Part shown: positions 44,152 to 53,447 of the stretch, one piece after another
How the letters are laid out: every line of letters starts with the position of its first letter
Numbering within the stretch: the first letter of the stretch is position 1
From: Streptomyces sp.
GTDB taxonomy: Bacteria; Actinomycetota; Actinomycetes; Streptomycetales; Streptomycetaceae
Direction of reading: 5' to 3'
Assembly: GCF_019510245.1 (NCBI RefSeq)
Contig: NZ_JAEKKT010000166.1
Span: forward strand, 1 to 64,000
DNA: 64,000 nucleotides
The notes under the pieces: generated by a model
The model's database searches: none
The model's input: the letters and a program-made list of their open reading frames with translations, nothing else
Told to the model about the DNA's origin: nothing
Position numbers and translations under genes: made by a program

Positions 44152-44901
44152 CTACTTCGCCTCGGCGAGCCACACCGCGTCGGGACCGGCCGGGAACCGC
44201 AGCCGGCCGGTCGTGTCGTGCACGGCCTGCCACACCGCCTCGGCGACATCGCTCTCCCTGGTGAACAGATCCTGGCCGGCGAACCCGCCCATGGCCTGCC
44301 GCGCGAACGCCGCGTACGGCGCCGGCACCAGGTCCTGCGGCGCGGCGCCGTTGGTCGCCCTGGCGGCGAAGCCCGTCGTCAGGCACGCGCCCGGCTGCAC
44401 CGTCCTCGCCCGCACGCCGAAGGGCGCGAGTTCCAGGGCGAGGGACGAGGTGAATCCCTCGACGGCCGTCTTGCTCGCCTTGTAGACGGCCGTGAGCGGC
44501 ATGTGGCCGAGCACCACGCTGGAGGTCACGTTGACCACCACGCCCGAGCCGCGTTCGCGGAACTGGGGAAGTACCGCGCCGGTCACCGCCAGCACGCCGA
44601 ACGTGTTGGTCTCGAAGACCTCGCGCACCCGGGCCATGGAGGTGCCCTCGAACACGCCGATGGAGGGCACGCCGGCGTTGTTGACCAGGGCGTCGACGGG
44701 ACCCGCCGCCTCGACGGCGGCGGCGATGCTGTCGGGATCGGTGACGTCGAGTGCGAGGACGCGCAGGCGGTCCGACTCGGGCAGGACGTCCGGGCGCGGG
44801 GTGCGCATCGTGGCGACGACGTTCCAGCCCTTCGCGTGGAAGTGGCGGGCGGTCTCCCGGCCGTATCCGGAGGAGGTGCCGGTGATGAGGACGGTCTGCA
44901 T
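44152..44901 (-). CDS. SDR family oxidoreductase
   Basis: 249 residues. A complete classical SDR: TGTSSGYG cofactor motif (residues 7-14), DVTD, NNAGV, catalytic Ser in VTSSVVLG and YKASK (Tyr and Lys). Cofactor preference and substrate are unknown. Transcribed in the same direction as the AraC gene located 170 bp upstream on the minus strand. That 44902-45070 gap is AT-richer with no recognised gene and may hold its promoter. Confidence 0.92.
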   Translation of the reverse strand: MQTVLITGTSSGYGRETARHFHAKGWNVVATMRTPRPDVLPESDRLRVLALDVTDPDSIAAAVEAAGPVDALVNNAGVPSIGVFEGTSMARVREVFETNTFGVLAVTGAVLPQFRERGSGVVVNVTSSVVLGHMPLTAVYKASKTAVEGFTSSLALELAPFGVRARTVQPGACLTTGFAARATNGAAPQDLVPAPYAAFARQAMGGFAGQDLFTRESDVAEAVWQAVHDTTGRLRFPAGPDAVWLAEAK

Positions 44902-45070
44902 GGTGTGGTCCTTCGCGATGTCGAGTGGTCCGCCGACCGGGACCGGAAGGCATTTTCCTGCCCCTGAGGAGAGTCGGTCATCTCATTGAATCGCTGTGAC
45001 CTGCTGAAACAGTAGAACTATCCTCTCTGTTGCTTGCATGATTCTCTACAGCGTTCGCCTCCCCCCCGGC

Positions 45071-45988
45071 TCAGGCCAGGGCGCCCGCGGGTGGGGACGC
45101 GGGGGTGGGCGCGGCGGTGCGCAGGCGGGCCGCGTCCCGGCTCGGGGGTGCGCCGAACTGGCGGCGGTACTCCCGGCTGAACTGTGACGGGTTGTCGTAG
45201 CCGACGCGGCGGCCGACCCCCGTGACGTCGCCGGGGTGGGTGGCGAGCAGCAGCCGGGCCTCCTGGAGCCGGATCTGCTTCTGGAACTGGATGGGGCTCA
45301 TCGCCGTGACCGCCTGGAAGTTGCGGTAGAAGGCCGAGACGCTCATGCCGGACAGGCGTGCCACGTCCTCCACCCGGAACGGCTGCGCGTAGTGCTCGCG
45401 GATCCAGCGCACCGCTCGTGAGACGTGGCTCAGACCGCTGTCGGCCAGCCCGAGCTGACGCACCGTCGCCCGCTGTTCGCCGGTGATCAGGCGCCACAGG
45501 ATCTCGCGCTTGAGCAGGGGTGCCAGCACGGCGCGGTCGCGGGGTTCGTCGAGCAGCCGCAGCAGCCGGACCACCGCGTCGAGGAGCGCTGCCGGGGCGT
45601 CGCTGACGGCGATGGCGGACGGGGCCCCGGCGGGCGCGCGGGGGATGTCGCCGGGACCGGCCTGCAGCAGCAGTTCGGCGACGGCGGAGGGGTCCAGGGT
45701 CAGGCCGAAGCCGAGGGCCGGCCGCTCGGGTTCGACCCGGAGGAACTGTCCGGTGACCGGCAGGTCGACGGATGCGACCAGGTACTGCCCGGCGCCGTAC
45801 TCGTAGACCCGCTCGCCGAGGGCGAGGCGTTTCGCGCCCTGGGCGATCACGGCGAGCACCGTGCCCGACATGGCCGGCGCCGGCGGGTCCGCCCGGTCGA
45901 CCTTCGAGATCAGGACGCCGTCGACGGCGGTCGTCCAGTCGGGGCGAGCGTGCCGGTCCAGCAAGGTGCGGAGCTCATCCAGATGCAT
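45071..45988 (-). CDS. AraC family transcriptional regulator
   Basis: 305 residues from ATG 45988 (GGAGG upstream). N-terminal AraC_N-type cupin domain (VIAQGAKRLALGERVYEYGAGQYLVASVDLPVTG) followed by the two-HTH AraC DNA-binding domain (VARLSGMSVSAFYRNFQAVTAMSP, VGRRVGYDNPSQFSREYRRQFG). It is divergent from a three-gene unit (quinol-monooxygenase-type protein, alpha/beta hydrolase, M20 amidohydrolase) with 143 bp between starts, so it is probably the activator of that unit. The ligand is unknown; AraC_N domains often bind small aromatic or fatty molecules. Confidence 0.92.
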   Translation of the reverse strand: MHLDELRTLLDRHARPDWTTAVDGVLISKVDRADPPAPAMSGTVLAVIAQGAKRLALGERVYEYGAGQYLVASVDLPVTGQFLRVEPERPALGFGLTLDPSAVAELLLQAGPGDIPRAPAGAPSAIAVSDAPAALLDAVVRLLRLLDEPRDRAVLAPLLKREILWRLITGEQRATVRQLGLADSGLSHVSRAVRWIREHYAQPFRVEDVARLSGMSVSAFYRNFQAVTAMSPIQFQKQIRLQEARLLLATHPGDVTGVGRRVGYDNPSQFSREYRRQFGAPPSRDAARLRTAAPTPASPPAGALA

Positions 45989-46131
45989 GCCTCCATTGCA
46001 GCATCCGTTGCGGACGTCGTTCCCGAAGCCGGGAGGATCGTGCATGTTCGGGAGAGCATCGCTCTAACGTTTCCGCAGGTCAGAGCAGTTGAATGGAGCC
46101 ACCATACTCCACCAGTGAGAAGGAGAGAGTC

Positions 46132-46449
46132 ATGATCGTGACCTATGGCTTCAACGCCGTGCTGACCGCCGCGCCCCGGCTGGCCGACCAGCTCGTCGAG
46201 GTGCTGCTCACCGGCCTGGACGAGGGCAGCCCCGGCGCGAGCGAACACTGCGTCGTCTACCTCGTCTCCCGTTCCGCCTCCGACCCCGACGTCGTGCACG
46301 TCACCGAGGGGTGGACCAGCGAGGAGGAGCACCACCGGATCTTCGCCGGGGAGGCGGCCCAGGCCATGGTGGCGCGGATCGGCGCCCTGCTGGCCAGGGA
46401 GCCCGAGTACACCGACTACGTCCCGGTCCGCGGCAAGGCCGCCTTCTGA
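46132..46449 (+). CDS. Antibiotic biosynthesis monooxygenase (ABM) domain protein
   Basis: 105 residues with a strong AAGGAGAG site. It has the dimeric alpha-beta barrel pattern of ABM/YgiN proteins (VEVLLTGLDEG, CVVYLVSRSASDPDVVHVTEGWTSEEEHHRIFAGEAAQAMVARI). Such small proteins act as quinol monooxygenases or as oxygenases in polyketide pathways; no cofactor is needed. First gene of the AraC-controlled unit, 43 bp before an alpha/beta hydrolase. Confidence 0.85.
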   Translation: MIVTYGFNAVLTAAPRLADQLVEVLLTGLDEGSPGASEHCVVYLVSRSASDPDVVHVTEGWTSEEEHHRIFAGEAAQAMVARIGALLAREPEYTDYVPVRGKAAF

Positions 46450-46492
46450 TTTCCCCCACCCCTCCCGAAACACCCCCCGAAAGGCGACGACC

Positions 46493-47485
46493 ATGACCAC
46501 CGCCCGACCCGGACTGGACCCCGAGCTGCGTGAGCTGCTGGCCGGCATGCCCCTCATGTCCGAGCTCACCGAGGACCTCCTCAAGCAGGTGCGCCCGTAC
46601 TCCTCCACCCCCCTGGAGCCCCTGCTGGCCGACCGGCACGTCGACCGGCGTGAGATCACCGTGCCCGCCGAGGACGGCACCCCGATCCCCCTGACGGTCC
46701 TCAGCCCCGTGCACCCCGAGAACTCCCGGCCTGACGGGCCCACCGCCGCACCGTGCGTCTACTGGGTGCACGGCGGCGGGATGGTGATGGGCGACCGCTT
46801 CTCACAGCTCGACATCCCGCTGGAGTGGCTGGACGAGTTCGGCGCGGTGGTGGTGTCCGTGGACTACCGGCTGGCGCCCGAGGCCACCGGCACCACCCTG
46901 GTCGACGACTGCTACCGGGGCCTGCTCTGGCTCGCCGAACACGCCGCCGAACTGGGCGTCGACCCCGCCCGGATCGTGGTCGCCGGTGCCAGCGCCGGCG
47001 GTGGACTCGCGGCCGGCGTCACCCTGCTGGCCCGTGACCTCGGTACCCCGGCCGTCGCCGGGCAGGTGCTGATCTGCCCCATGCTCGACCACCGCAACAG
47101 CACCACGTCCAGCCGCCAGTACTCCGGGGAGCCCGGCGTCTGGACCGGTGAGATGAACGCCTTCGGATGGCGTTGTGTCCTCGCCGGCCTCCCCGACGAC
47201 GAGGTGCCCGCGCATGTCTCACCCGCGCTGGCCGACGACCTCTCGGGCCTGCCGGCCACCTATGTCGACACCGGCTCCGCCGAGGTCTTCCGCGACGAGG
47301 ACACCGAGTACGCCGTCCGCATCTGGGCGGCCGGCGGCCAGGCCGAGCTCCATGTCTGGGCGGGCGGGTTCCACGGCTTCGACGCCCTGTACCCGCAGGC
47401 ACGGATCTCCGCCACGGCGCGCCGGACCCGCACCGAATGGCTGGCCAGGCTGCTGCGGACTCGACGGTCACCGCTTGGATCGTGA
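46493..47485 (+). CDS. Alpha/beta hydrolase, hormone-sensitive-lipase type
   Basis: 330 residues. HSL-family oxyanion motif VHGGG (near residue 92), nucleophile elbow GASAGG (near 166), acid Asp in the SAEVFRDEDTEYA region and the catalytic His in GGFHGFDALYP. It cleaves short- to medium-chain esters; many family members act on plant or microbial esters. The N-terminus (residues 1-60) is the cap domain common to this group. Second gene of the AraC-controlled unit, 48 bp before the M20 gene. Confidence 0.92.
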   Translation: MTTARPGLDPELRELLAGMPLMSELTEDLLKQVRPYSSTPLEPLLADRHVDRREITVPAEDGTPIPLTVLSPVHPENSRPDGPTAAPCVYWVHGGGMVMGDRFSQLDIPLEWLDEFGAVVVSVDYRLAPEATGTTLVDDCYRGLLWLAEHAAELGVDPARIVVAGASAGGGLAAGVTLLARDLGTPAVAGQVLICPMLDHRNSTTSSRQYSGEPGVWTGEMNAFGWRCVLAGLPDDEVPAHVSPALADDLSGLPATYVDTGSAEVFRDEDTEYAVRIWAAGGQAELHVWAGGFHGFDALYPQARISATARRTRTEWLARLLRTRRSPLGS

Positions 47486-47533
47486 TCCTGGAACCGACGG
47501 GTCGACACCCCATCCACTCCTGGAGACGACGCC

Positions 47534-48769
47534 ATGAGCACCAGCCCCCTCCTGACCGGCCTGAGCGACAGGCTCCCCGAACTGCGGGCCCTGTACGAGG
47601 ACCTGCACGCGCACCCGGAGCTGTCCTTCGCGGAGGAGCGGACCGCGGCGCTCGTCGCGGAGCGGCTGCGGGAGCAGGGCTGGGAGGTCACCGAGGGGGT
47701 CGGCGGCACCGGGGTGGTCGGGGTGCTGGCCAACGGGGACGGGCCGGTCGTGCTGGTCCGGGCCGACATGGACGCGCTGCCGGTGCAGGAGGAGACCGGG
47801 CTGCCGTACGCCTCGAAGACCGACGGGGTGATGCACGCGTGCGGGCACGACCTGCACGTCGCCTGCCTGCTGGGGGCCACCGGGCAGCTGGCCGCCGGGC
47901 GGGAGGGCTGGCGGGGGACGGTGGTCGCGGTGTTCCAGCCGGCCGAGGAGGTGGGCGGGGCGCCGAAGATGCTCGCCGACGGGTTCGCCGAGCGGTTCCC
48001 GCGGCCGGACGTGTGCCTGGCCCAGCATGTCGCGGCGGCGCCGGCCGGGCTGGTCGGGACCCGGGCGGGGGCGCTGATGGCGGGCGCGGACAGCATGCGG
48101 GTCACGCTGTTCGGGCGGGGCGGGCACGGGTCCACGCCGGAGGCCACCGTCGACCCGGTGGTGCTGGCCGCCGCGGTGGTGATGCGGCTTCAGACGGTCG
48201 TCTCCCGGGAGGTGGCCGCGGGCCAGCAGGCCGTCGTCACGGTCGGCTCCATCCACGGCGGGACCAAGGAGAACATCATCCCGGACAGCGTCGAGCTGAA
48301 GATCAACGTACGGACCGCCACGGCGGCCGTCCGGGGGCGGGTGCTGGCCGCGGTCGAGCGGATCATACGGGCCGAGGCCGCCGCCTCCGACGTGTCCAGG
48401 GAGCCGGAGATCGTCCCCATCGACTCCTTCCCGGTCACCCACAACGACCCCGCCGCGACCGCGGCCGTCCAGGCCGCGCTGGCCGGCGAGTTCCCCGGCC
48501 TCACCTTCGAGCTGACCTCACCGGTCCCCAACAGCGAGGACTTCGGGGCCTTCGGTACGACCCTGGGGGTGCCCTCGGTCTTCTGGTTCGTCGGCGGTGC
48601 CGACCACAAGCTCTACGAGGGCGTCGACCTGGAGGCCCTGGTCCGCGACGGCATCCCGCCGCAGATCCCCTCCAACCACTCCCCGCACTTCGCCCCCGTC
48701 CCCGACCCGACGATCGAGACGGGCGTCCGGGCACTCCTCGCGGCGGCGGCCCACTGGCTCGCCCCCTGA
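47534..48769 (+). CDS. M20 family amidohydrolase / peptidase
   Basis: 411 residues. N-acyl-amino-acid hydrolase type: HAHPELSFAEERTA, DMDALPVQEETGLPYASK, ACGHDLHV, PAEEVGGAPKML, late HSPHFAPV, consistent with a metal site of His, Asp, Glu and His. These zinc or cobalt/manganese enzymes remove acyl or carbamoyl groups from amino acids or indole conjugates. Third gene of the AraC-controlled unit; convergent with the LAL regulator gene 31 bp beyond its stop. The unit looks like a small amide/ester degradation cassette. Confidence 0.93.
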   Translation: MSTSPLLTGLSDRLPELRALYEDLHAHPELSFAEERTAALVAERLREQGWEVTEGVGGTGVVGVLANGDGPVVLVRADMDALPVQEETGLPYASKTDGVMHACGHDLHVACLLGATGQLAAGREGWRGTVVAVFQPAEEVGGAPKMLADGFAERFPRPDVCLAQHVAAAPAGLVGTRAGALMAGADSMRVTLFGRGGHGSTPEATVDPVVLAAAVVMRLQTVVSREVAAGQQAVVTVGSIHGGTKENIIPDSVELKINVRTATAAVRGRVLAAVERIIRAEAAASDVSREPEIVPIDSFPVTHNDPAATAAVQAALAGEFPGLTFELTSPVPNSEDFGAFGTTLGVPSVFWFVGGADHKLYEGVDLEALVRDGIPPQIPSNHSPHFAPVPDPTIETGVRALLAAAAHWLAP

Positions 48770-48800
48770 CGCCCCGCCGACAGCCGGCCTGCCTCGTCCG

Positions 48801-51533
48801 CTAGGGCCTGGGGGCGGTCTGGTCCAGGGCCGGGCGCAGGTCCGCGCGGCGGCGGATGCCCAGCTTGCGGTAGGTGTGCGTGAGATGGGTCTCCACGGTG
48901 CGCCGGGCCAGATGGAGAAGGGCCGCGATCTCCACGTTCGTGCGGCCCTCGGCGGCGAGTTCGGCGATCCGCCGCTCGCTGCCGGTCAGGGAGGCGGCGC
49001 CGGTACGGCGTCTGGGGGAGCGGGCGCCGCCCTTGCGCAGGATCTCCTCGGTCAGCTCCGACAGCCGTACCGCGCCCTGCCGTTCGGCGTGCTCGGCGGC
49101 CTCCCGCAGGCAGTCGCGGGCACGGGCCCCCTCACCGGCGGCGGTCAGCTGGCGGCCCAGCGCGATCAGGGCGAGCGCCGGCTCGGTACCGGCCGGGCCA
49201 CCGTCCCGCAGCAGCCGCACCGCCTCCTCGGTGAGCTCCAGGCCCCGGCGGCCGCCGGTCGCCGTACCGAGGACGCGCAGCGCCCGGCCGACCGTGCGCG
49301 GGGTGCCCCAGACCCGGGCCAGCCGCAGCTCCTCCTCGGCCAGGGCGATGGCCTCCAGCGGGCGGTCCAGGGCCAGCCGGCACTCGGCGGCGGCGGTGCG
49401 CCAGGGGGTGACCACCGGGCTGACCACGTCACGGGCCGTCTGGCGGCGCCCGCACTCCAGGAAGTCGTGCAGCGCGGCGGCCGGGTCACCGGCCGCGGCC
49501 CGTACCACGCCCCGCGCGAACAGGAACCGGTTCAGCTCCCAGGAGTCCGGTGCCTCGCGCAGGTCGATCCCGGCGACCAGGCCCGCGGCCTGTGCGCCGC
49601 GGCCGGTCTCCACGAGCGAGATCAGCGCCTGCGCGTCGGCGTTGGACGGCGTGACCGCGTCGGGGACGGCGGCCGGGCGGGTGTAGTCGGCGCGGGCCGC
49701 CGCGATGTCCGTACGGCTGTTGAGCAGCGCCTGGTGCATGGGGTGCAGCAGGTCGGGGCGCTGCCCGGCCAGGCCGCGGTCCACCAGCCGTTCGGCCTCG
49801 TCGAGTTCGTCGGCCCACTGGGCGACGGTGGCCGCGGTGCCGACCAGGAACGGCTCGGTGAGCGGGTCGGCGGGTTCGGCGAGCAGGGTGCGCAGCCGCC
49901 GCATGGCGTCCCGGGCCGAGGTGAGGCCCGCGGAGGCCGCGTGCCGCACCAGCAGGGCCTGGCCGGCCGTGCCGACCAGCTCCGGGGAGCGGTGGGCGGT
50001 CTCGGACAGCCGCCGGTAGACCTCCTGCCGTACCTCCTGGTCCTGGTCGGACAGGAGGACGGAGGCGGTGTGCAGGGTGCGGACCAGGTCGGGGTGGCCG
50101 TCCAGCTCGCCGTGCACGGAGCGCAGCAGTTCGACGGCCTTGCGGGTGCGGCCCCGGCCGGTCAGCGCGGTCCCCAGGGCGACGGCCGCGCGCACCCGGT
50201 CCTGCGGGGCCGCGGGCAGCCGCACCGCCTCGGCGAGGCGGGGGATCGCGGCGGAGGAGCGGGGCGCCGCGTACTCCAGTGAGCCCAGTTCGGTCAGCAG
50301 CCGCTGCCGGCGCTCGTCGGGGAGGGGTTCCTCCAGGGCGCGGCGCAGATAGGCGACGGCATCCTCGGCACGGTCCTCGTAGAGGGCGACGGCGGCCGCG
50401 TCCTGGAGCAGGGCCGGCGCCCAGAGGGCCTCCACCGGTCCGGTCGCGAGCAGTTGGCGGGCCACGGCCTCGGCGGGGGCGTCCTGGCGCAGCATCGCCT
50501 CGGCGATCGCCCGGTGGGCGGAGCGGCGGCGGGCGGCGGGGACCCCGGCGAGGACCGCGTCGCGCAGCAGGGGGTGCGGGAAGTGCGGGCGGCCGTCGGC
50601 GCCGAGGGTGAGCAGGCCGAGGCTGGTCATGGCGGTGAGCCAGCCGGCCACCCGGGTGGGGTCGGCGCCGGCGAGTTCGGCGAGGAGCGGGGTGATCTCG
50701 TTCTCCGGCAGGCCGGTGTCGGGGTCCTCCTCCAGGACGGCGAGGGCGCGGGCGACCTCGGTGGTGGCCGGTCCCGCGCTGTCCAGCCACCACTGGACCG
50801 CGGCCGGGTACGCGCCCGGGTAGAGGGCGGCCGTCGTCTCGGGCACGTCCCGGTGCCGGCTCTCGTCGAGGTCGTCGAGGAGGGCGCCCAGCAGCAGGGG
50901 GTTGCCGGCCGCGGCCCGGACACAGGCGTCGACCCAGGACGGCGACGCGCCGGGGAAGCCGGCGCGCACCCGGGCGGCGGCGGCCGCCGGGGCGAGGGGC
51001 GCGAGGGTGTGGGTGCGGACCAGCGCCGGCGGCAGGGTGTGGGTGAAGCCGGGGGCGGGCGGGTCGAGGTCGTACTGGCTGCGTTCGCTGACGACGAGGA
51101 GGATCGGTAAGCGGTCTATGTGCCGGGCGGACTCCACGAGCCAGCGGTGCGAGGGGGCGTCGGCGAGGTGGACGTCGTCCACGGCGACCAGGAGCGGCGA
51201 GTCGTCGGCGTAGGCGCGCAGCACCCGCCAGAGACCGGCGGCGGTGGACCGCTCGTCCCCGTCCACCGCGAGGTCGGCGAACTCCGGCACCGGGCCGAGG
51301 AGTTGCAGCACGGTCGCGAAGGAGATGGGGGTGTCGCCGGGTGAGCAGCGGGCGCGGAGCACCTTCAGGCCGAGGGAGCTCGCCTGCTCGGCGGCGGCCT
51401 CCAGGACGGTGGTGCGTCCGGTTCCGGTGGCGCCCCGGAGAAGCACGAGGCGGCCGCTGCCGGTCAGCGTGCGCTCGGCTTCCTCGGCCAACAGGTGCAT
51501 GGCGGCGGCGAGTTCAGGGGACGGACGGGTCAT
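48801..51533 (-). CDS. LAL-type LuxR regulator with AAA-type NTPase domain
   Basis: 910 residues from ATG 51533 (GAGGAG upstream). N-terminal NTPase (GATGTGRTT at residues 34-42, where the P-loop Lys is replaced by Arg, and DDVHLADAPSHRWLVESAR as a Walker B region), a long helical TPR-like middle, and a C-terminal LuxR helix-turn-helix (SLTGSERRIAELAAEGRTNVEIAALLHLARRTVETHLTHTYRKLGI, the last 60 residues). Large ATP-binding LuxR regulators are typical switches of streptomycete secondary functions. It is divergent from a smaller LuxR gene and next to the eCIS genes, so it is a candidate eCIS regulator. The Lys-to-Arg change suggests altered nucleotide use. Confidence 0.92.
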   Translation of the reverse strand: MTRPSPELAAAMHLLAEEAERTLTGSGRLVLLRGATGTGRTTVLEAAAEQASSLGLKVLRARCSPGDTPISFATVLQLLGPVPEFADLAVDGDERSTAAGLWRVLRAYADDSPLLVAVDDVHLADAPSHRWLVESARHIDRLPILLVVSERSQYDLDPPAPGFTHTLPPALVRTHTLAPLAPAAAAARVRAGFPGASPSWVDACVRAAAGNPLLLGALLDDLDESRHRDVPETTAALYPGAYPAAVQWWLDSAGPATTEVARALAVLEEDPDTGLPENEITPLLAELAGADPTRVAGWLTAMTSLGLLTLGADGRPHFPHPLLRDAVLAGVPAARRRSAHRAIAEAMLRQDAPAEAVARQLLATGPVEALWAPALLQDAAAVALYEDRAEDAVAYLRRALEEPLPDERRQRLLTELGSLEYAAPRSSAAIPRLAEAVRLPAAPQDRVRAAVALGTALTGRGRTRKAVELLRSVHGELDGHPDLVRTLHTASVLLSDQDQEVRQEVYRRLSETAHRSPELVGTAGQALLVRHAASAGLTSARDAMRRLRTLLAEPADPLTEPFLVGTAATVAQWADELDEAERLVDRGLAGQRPDLLHPMHQALLNSRTDIAAARADYTRPAAVPDAVTPSNADAQALISLVETGRGAQAAGLVAGIDLREAPDSWELNRFLFARGVVRAAAGDPAAALHDFLECGRRQTARDVVSPVVTPWRTAAAECRLALDRPLEAIALAEEELRLARVWGTPRTVGRALRVLGTATGGRRGLELTEEAVRLLRDGGPAGTEPALALIALGRQLTAAGEGARARDCLREAAEHAERQGAVRLSELTEEILRKGGARSPRRRTGAASLTGSERRIAELAAEGRTNVEIAALLHLARRTVETHLTHTYRKLGIRRRADLRPALDQTAPRP

Positions 51534-51666
51534 GCCTGGCTCCTCGCGGTGCGCTGGTGGGTTCGCGGGGTTAGAGGTGGCGGGAGTGGGAGAGGTTGTG
51601 GGGGGCGGGGGGCGGCCGGGGGGTTTGTTGCAGGGGCTGCACATTTGATACGGGGCTGTGGATTTG

Positions 51667-51864
51667 GGTGGGGGCGCCTGGGACCGTGGGCGGCCGCGGG
51701 TGCGTTGTGGCTGGTCGCGCAGTTCCTCCCCCAGCCTTCGGCCGGGGGGACCCCAGCGCCCCTTTTCGGGTGGGACCGGTGGACCCACCTTCTTGGGGGC
51801 GCGGGGAACTGCGCGAACAACTCCCACCGGCCCGCGGCCGCCCACGGTCCCAGGCACCCCCACC
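51667..51864. repeat. 198-bp palindromic intergenic element
   Basis: 34-bp arms (51667-51700 and 51831-51864) are reverse complements with one mismatch. The interior contains GTGGCTGGTCGCGCAGTT (in 51707-51732), a CCTTCGGCCG hairpin and an inverted GGAACTGCGCGAACAA, so the element folds nearly throughout. A 26-bp part recurs at 55475-55500 and a related block at 23266-23345. It occupies most of the gap 51534-52001, which otherwise holds only the divergent promoters of the two LuxR genes. Confidence 0.75.
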
Positions 51865-52001
51865 CGGCCCCCCGGACATCTCGTGGTCCTTCTCGTGGTG
51901 CTCCACGATTGTCGTTGCCCCTTTGGCCACAGCAGGCTGGGGTACTACCGCCCGTCACTGTTCCCTCAGAGACGACGGGCACGTGGACATAGGGGAAGCG
52001 G

Positions 52002-52652
52002 TTGGTCAGCAACAGCTCATTAGCGTCGGTCGGCCGCACGCCCGTGGCGGTGTACGCGCCGGACCCGATCTCCCGCGAGGGCGCGCTCAGCCAGCTGCGG
52101 CGCCACCCGGAGGTCGAGATACGTGAGGAGTCCGAGACCGGGCCCGGCACGGTCGCGCTGCTCATCAGCGACGGCCTCGACGAACCCGAACTGACCCGGC
52201 TGCGCCGGGTGGTGCGCAGCGAGGGGGCGCGGGCCGTACTCGTGGTCGGAGCGCTCCGTGAGACCGAGCTGCTCGATGTGATCGAGTGCGGGGTCGGGGC
52301 CATCGTATGGCGCCACGAGGCCACCGAACTCCGCATCGTGCAGGCCGTCCTCGCGGCCGCCCGGGGCGACGGGGACCTGCCCGCCGACCTGCTCGGCCGG
52401 CTCATCAACCAGGTCGGCACCCTGCACCGCAGCGCCGCGGGCCGGCCGGGCGCCCCGGCCGCCGGGCTGTCCGCCCGTGAGGTGGACGTCCTGCGGCTGG
52501 TCGCCGAGGGGCTCGACACCGGTGAGATCGCCAGCAAGCTGTCCTACTCCGAGCGCACCGTCAAGAACGTGATGCACGGACTGACCACCCGACTGCACCT
52601 GCGCAACCGGGCCCACGCCGTCGCCCATGCCCTCCGGGAAGGCTACATCTGA
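52002..52652 (+). CDS. LuxR-type response regulator with degenerate receiver
   Basis: 216 residues. The N-terminal 120 residues have receiver-domain spacing (VAVYAPDPISREGALSQLRRHP, ALLISDGLDEPELTRLRRVV, VLVVGALRETELLDVIECGVGAIVWR), but the usual Asp-Asp pocket and phosphorylation Asp are not in place. The C-terminal HTH is complete (GLSAREVDVLRLVAEGLDTGEIASKLSYSERTVKNVMHGLTTRLHL). Phosphorylation-independent control is inferred. It lies 135 bp upstream of the DUF4255 eCIS gene in the same direction and divergent from the LAL regulator; together they are the likely regulatory entry to the eCIS locus. Confidence 0.9.
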   Translation: MVSNSSLASVGRTPVAVYAPDPISREGALSQLRRHPEVEIREESETGPGTVALLISDGLDEPELTRLRRVVRSEGARAVLVVGALRETELLDVIECGVGAIVWRHEATELRIVQAVLAAARGDGDLPADLLGRLINQVGTLHRSAAGRPGAPAAGLSAREVDVLRLVAEGLDTGEIASKLSYSERTVKNVMHGLTTRLHLRNRAHAVAHALREGYI

Positions 52653-52787
52653 CCGATCGGGCAGCGGGCACCGGTTCCGGGGCAGACCGGTCTGCCCCGC
52701 GGTGCCTGCGGAGGCGACCGGGGCGAAGGGCAGGATGGGTGTGTATGCCGAGGGGGCCGTGCGGGTCCATGGGGTGGTGAGTACGGC

Positions 52788-53447
52788 GTGATCCACGAGG
52801 TGGACCAGGTGCTGCGGAACCTGCTGACCAGCGGTGCGCTGGAGGGTTCCGGCATCGAGGTCTCCTTCGACGCGCCGACCCGCGACTGGTCGGCCCGCCG
52901 CAACGGCCCGGTGATCAACAGCTACCTGTACGACATCCGGGAGGACGTGAACCGTCGCCAGCGCGGGCACATCGACGTCCGTGACGACCGCGACGTCGTG
53001 GTCAAGCGCCGCCAGCCGCCCCGCTGGTTCCGGCTGTCGTACCTGGTGACGGCGTGGACCAAGCGGCCCGAGGACGAGCACCGGCTGATCAGCGCGGTGC
53101 TCGCGACGCTGATCCCGCGGGAGCTGATCCACCCGTCGGAACTGCCGGGCTCGCTGGGCGCGCTGGGCCTGACGATCCCGCTGTCGTGCGCCGGCATCCA
53201 GTCCGAGGCACGCTCCCTCGCCGAGATCTGGTCGGCGCTCGGCGGCGAGCTCAAGCCGTCCCTGGACGTCGTGATCACCGCGCCCTTCCCGGCCTACCCC
53301 GAGTACGACGCCGGTCCGCCGGTCACCGAGGGCGCCGCCGTGCGGGTGCGCGACGGGATGGACGACAGCGCGCCGGTGCTGGAGGAGCGGGCCCACCGTC
53401 CCGGCCAGGTCGCCGAGGCCGCGGCCGCCCGGAGGGGCCGGGCGTGA
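52788..53447 (+). CDS. DUF4255 eCIS cap/tail-terminator-type protein
   Basis: 219 residues starting at GTG 52788. The DUF4255 (Pvc16/Afp16 N-terminal) pattern is clear: IHEVDQVLRNLLTSG, INSYLYDIREDVNRR, RWFRLSYLVTAWT, HRLISAVLATLIPRELIHP. In characterised systems this family caps the distal end of the contractile sheath-tube. The C-terminal 35 residues are Arg/Ala/Glu-rich. The stop overlaps the start of the AAA+ ATPase gene by GTGA, so the two are translationally coupled. As I recall, Streptomyces eCIS loci have the same gene order. Confidence 0.92.
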   Translation: MIHEVDQVLRNLLTSGALEGSGIEVSFDAPTRDWSARRNGPVINSYLYDIREDVNRRQRGHIDVRDDRDVVVKRRQPPRWFRLSYLVTAWTKRPEDEHRLISAVLATLIPRELIHPSELPGSLGALGLTIPLSCAGIQSEARSLAEIWSALGGELKPSLDVVITAPFPAYPEYDAGPPVTEGAAVRVRDGMDDSAPVLEERAHRPGQVAEAAAARRGRA

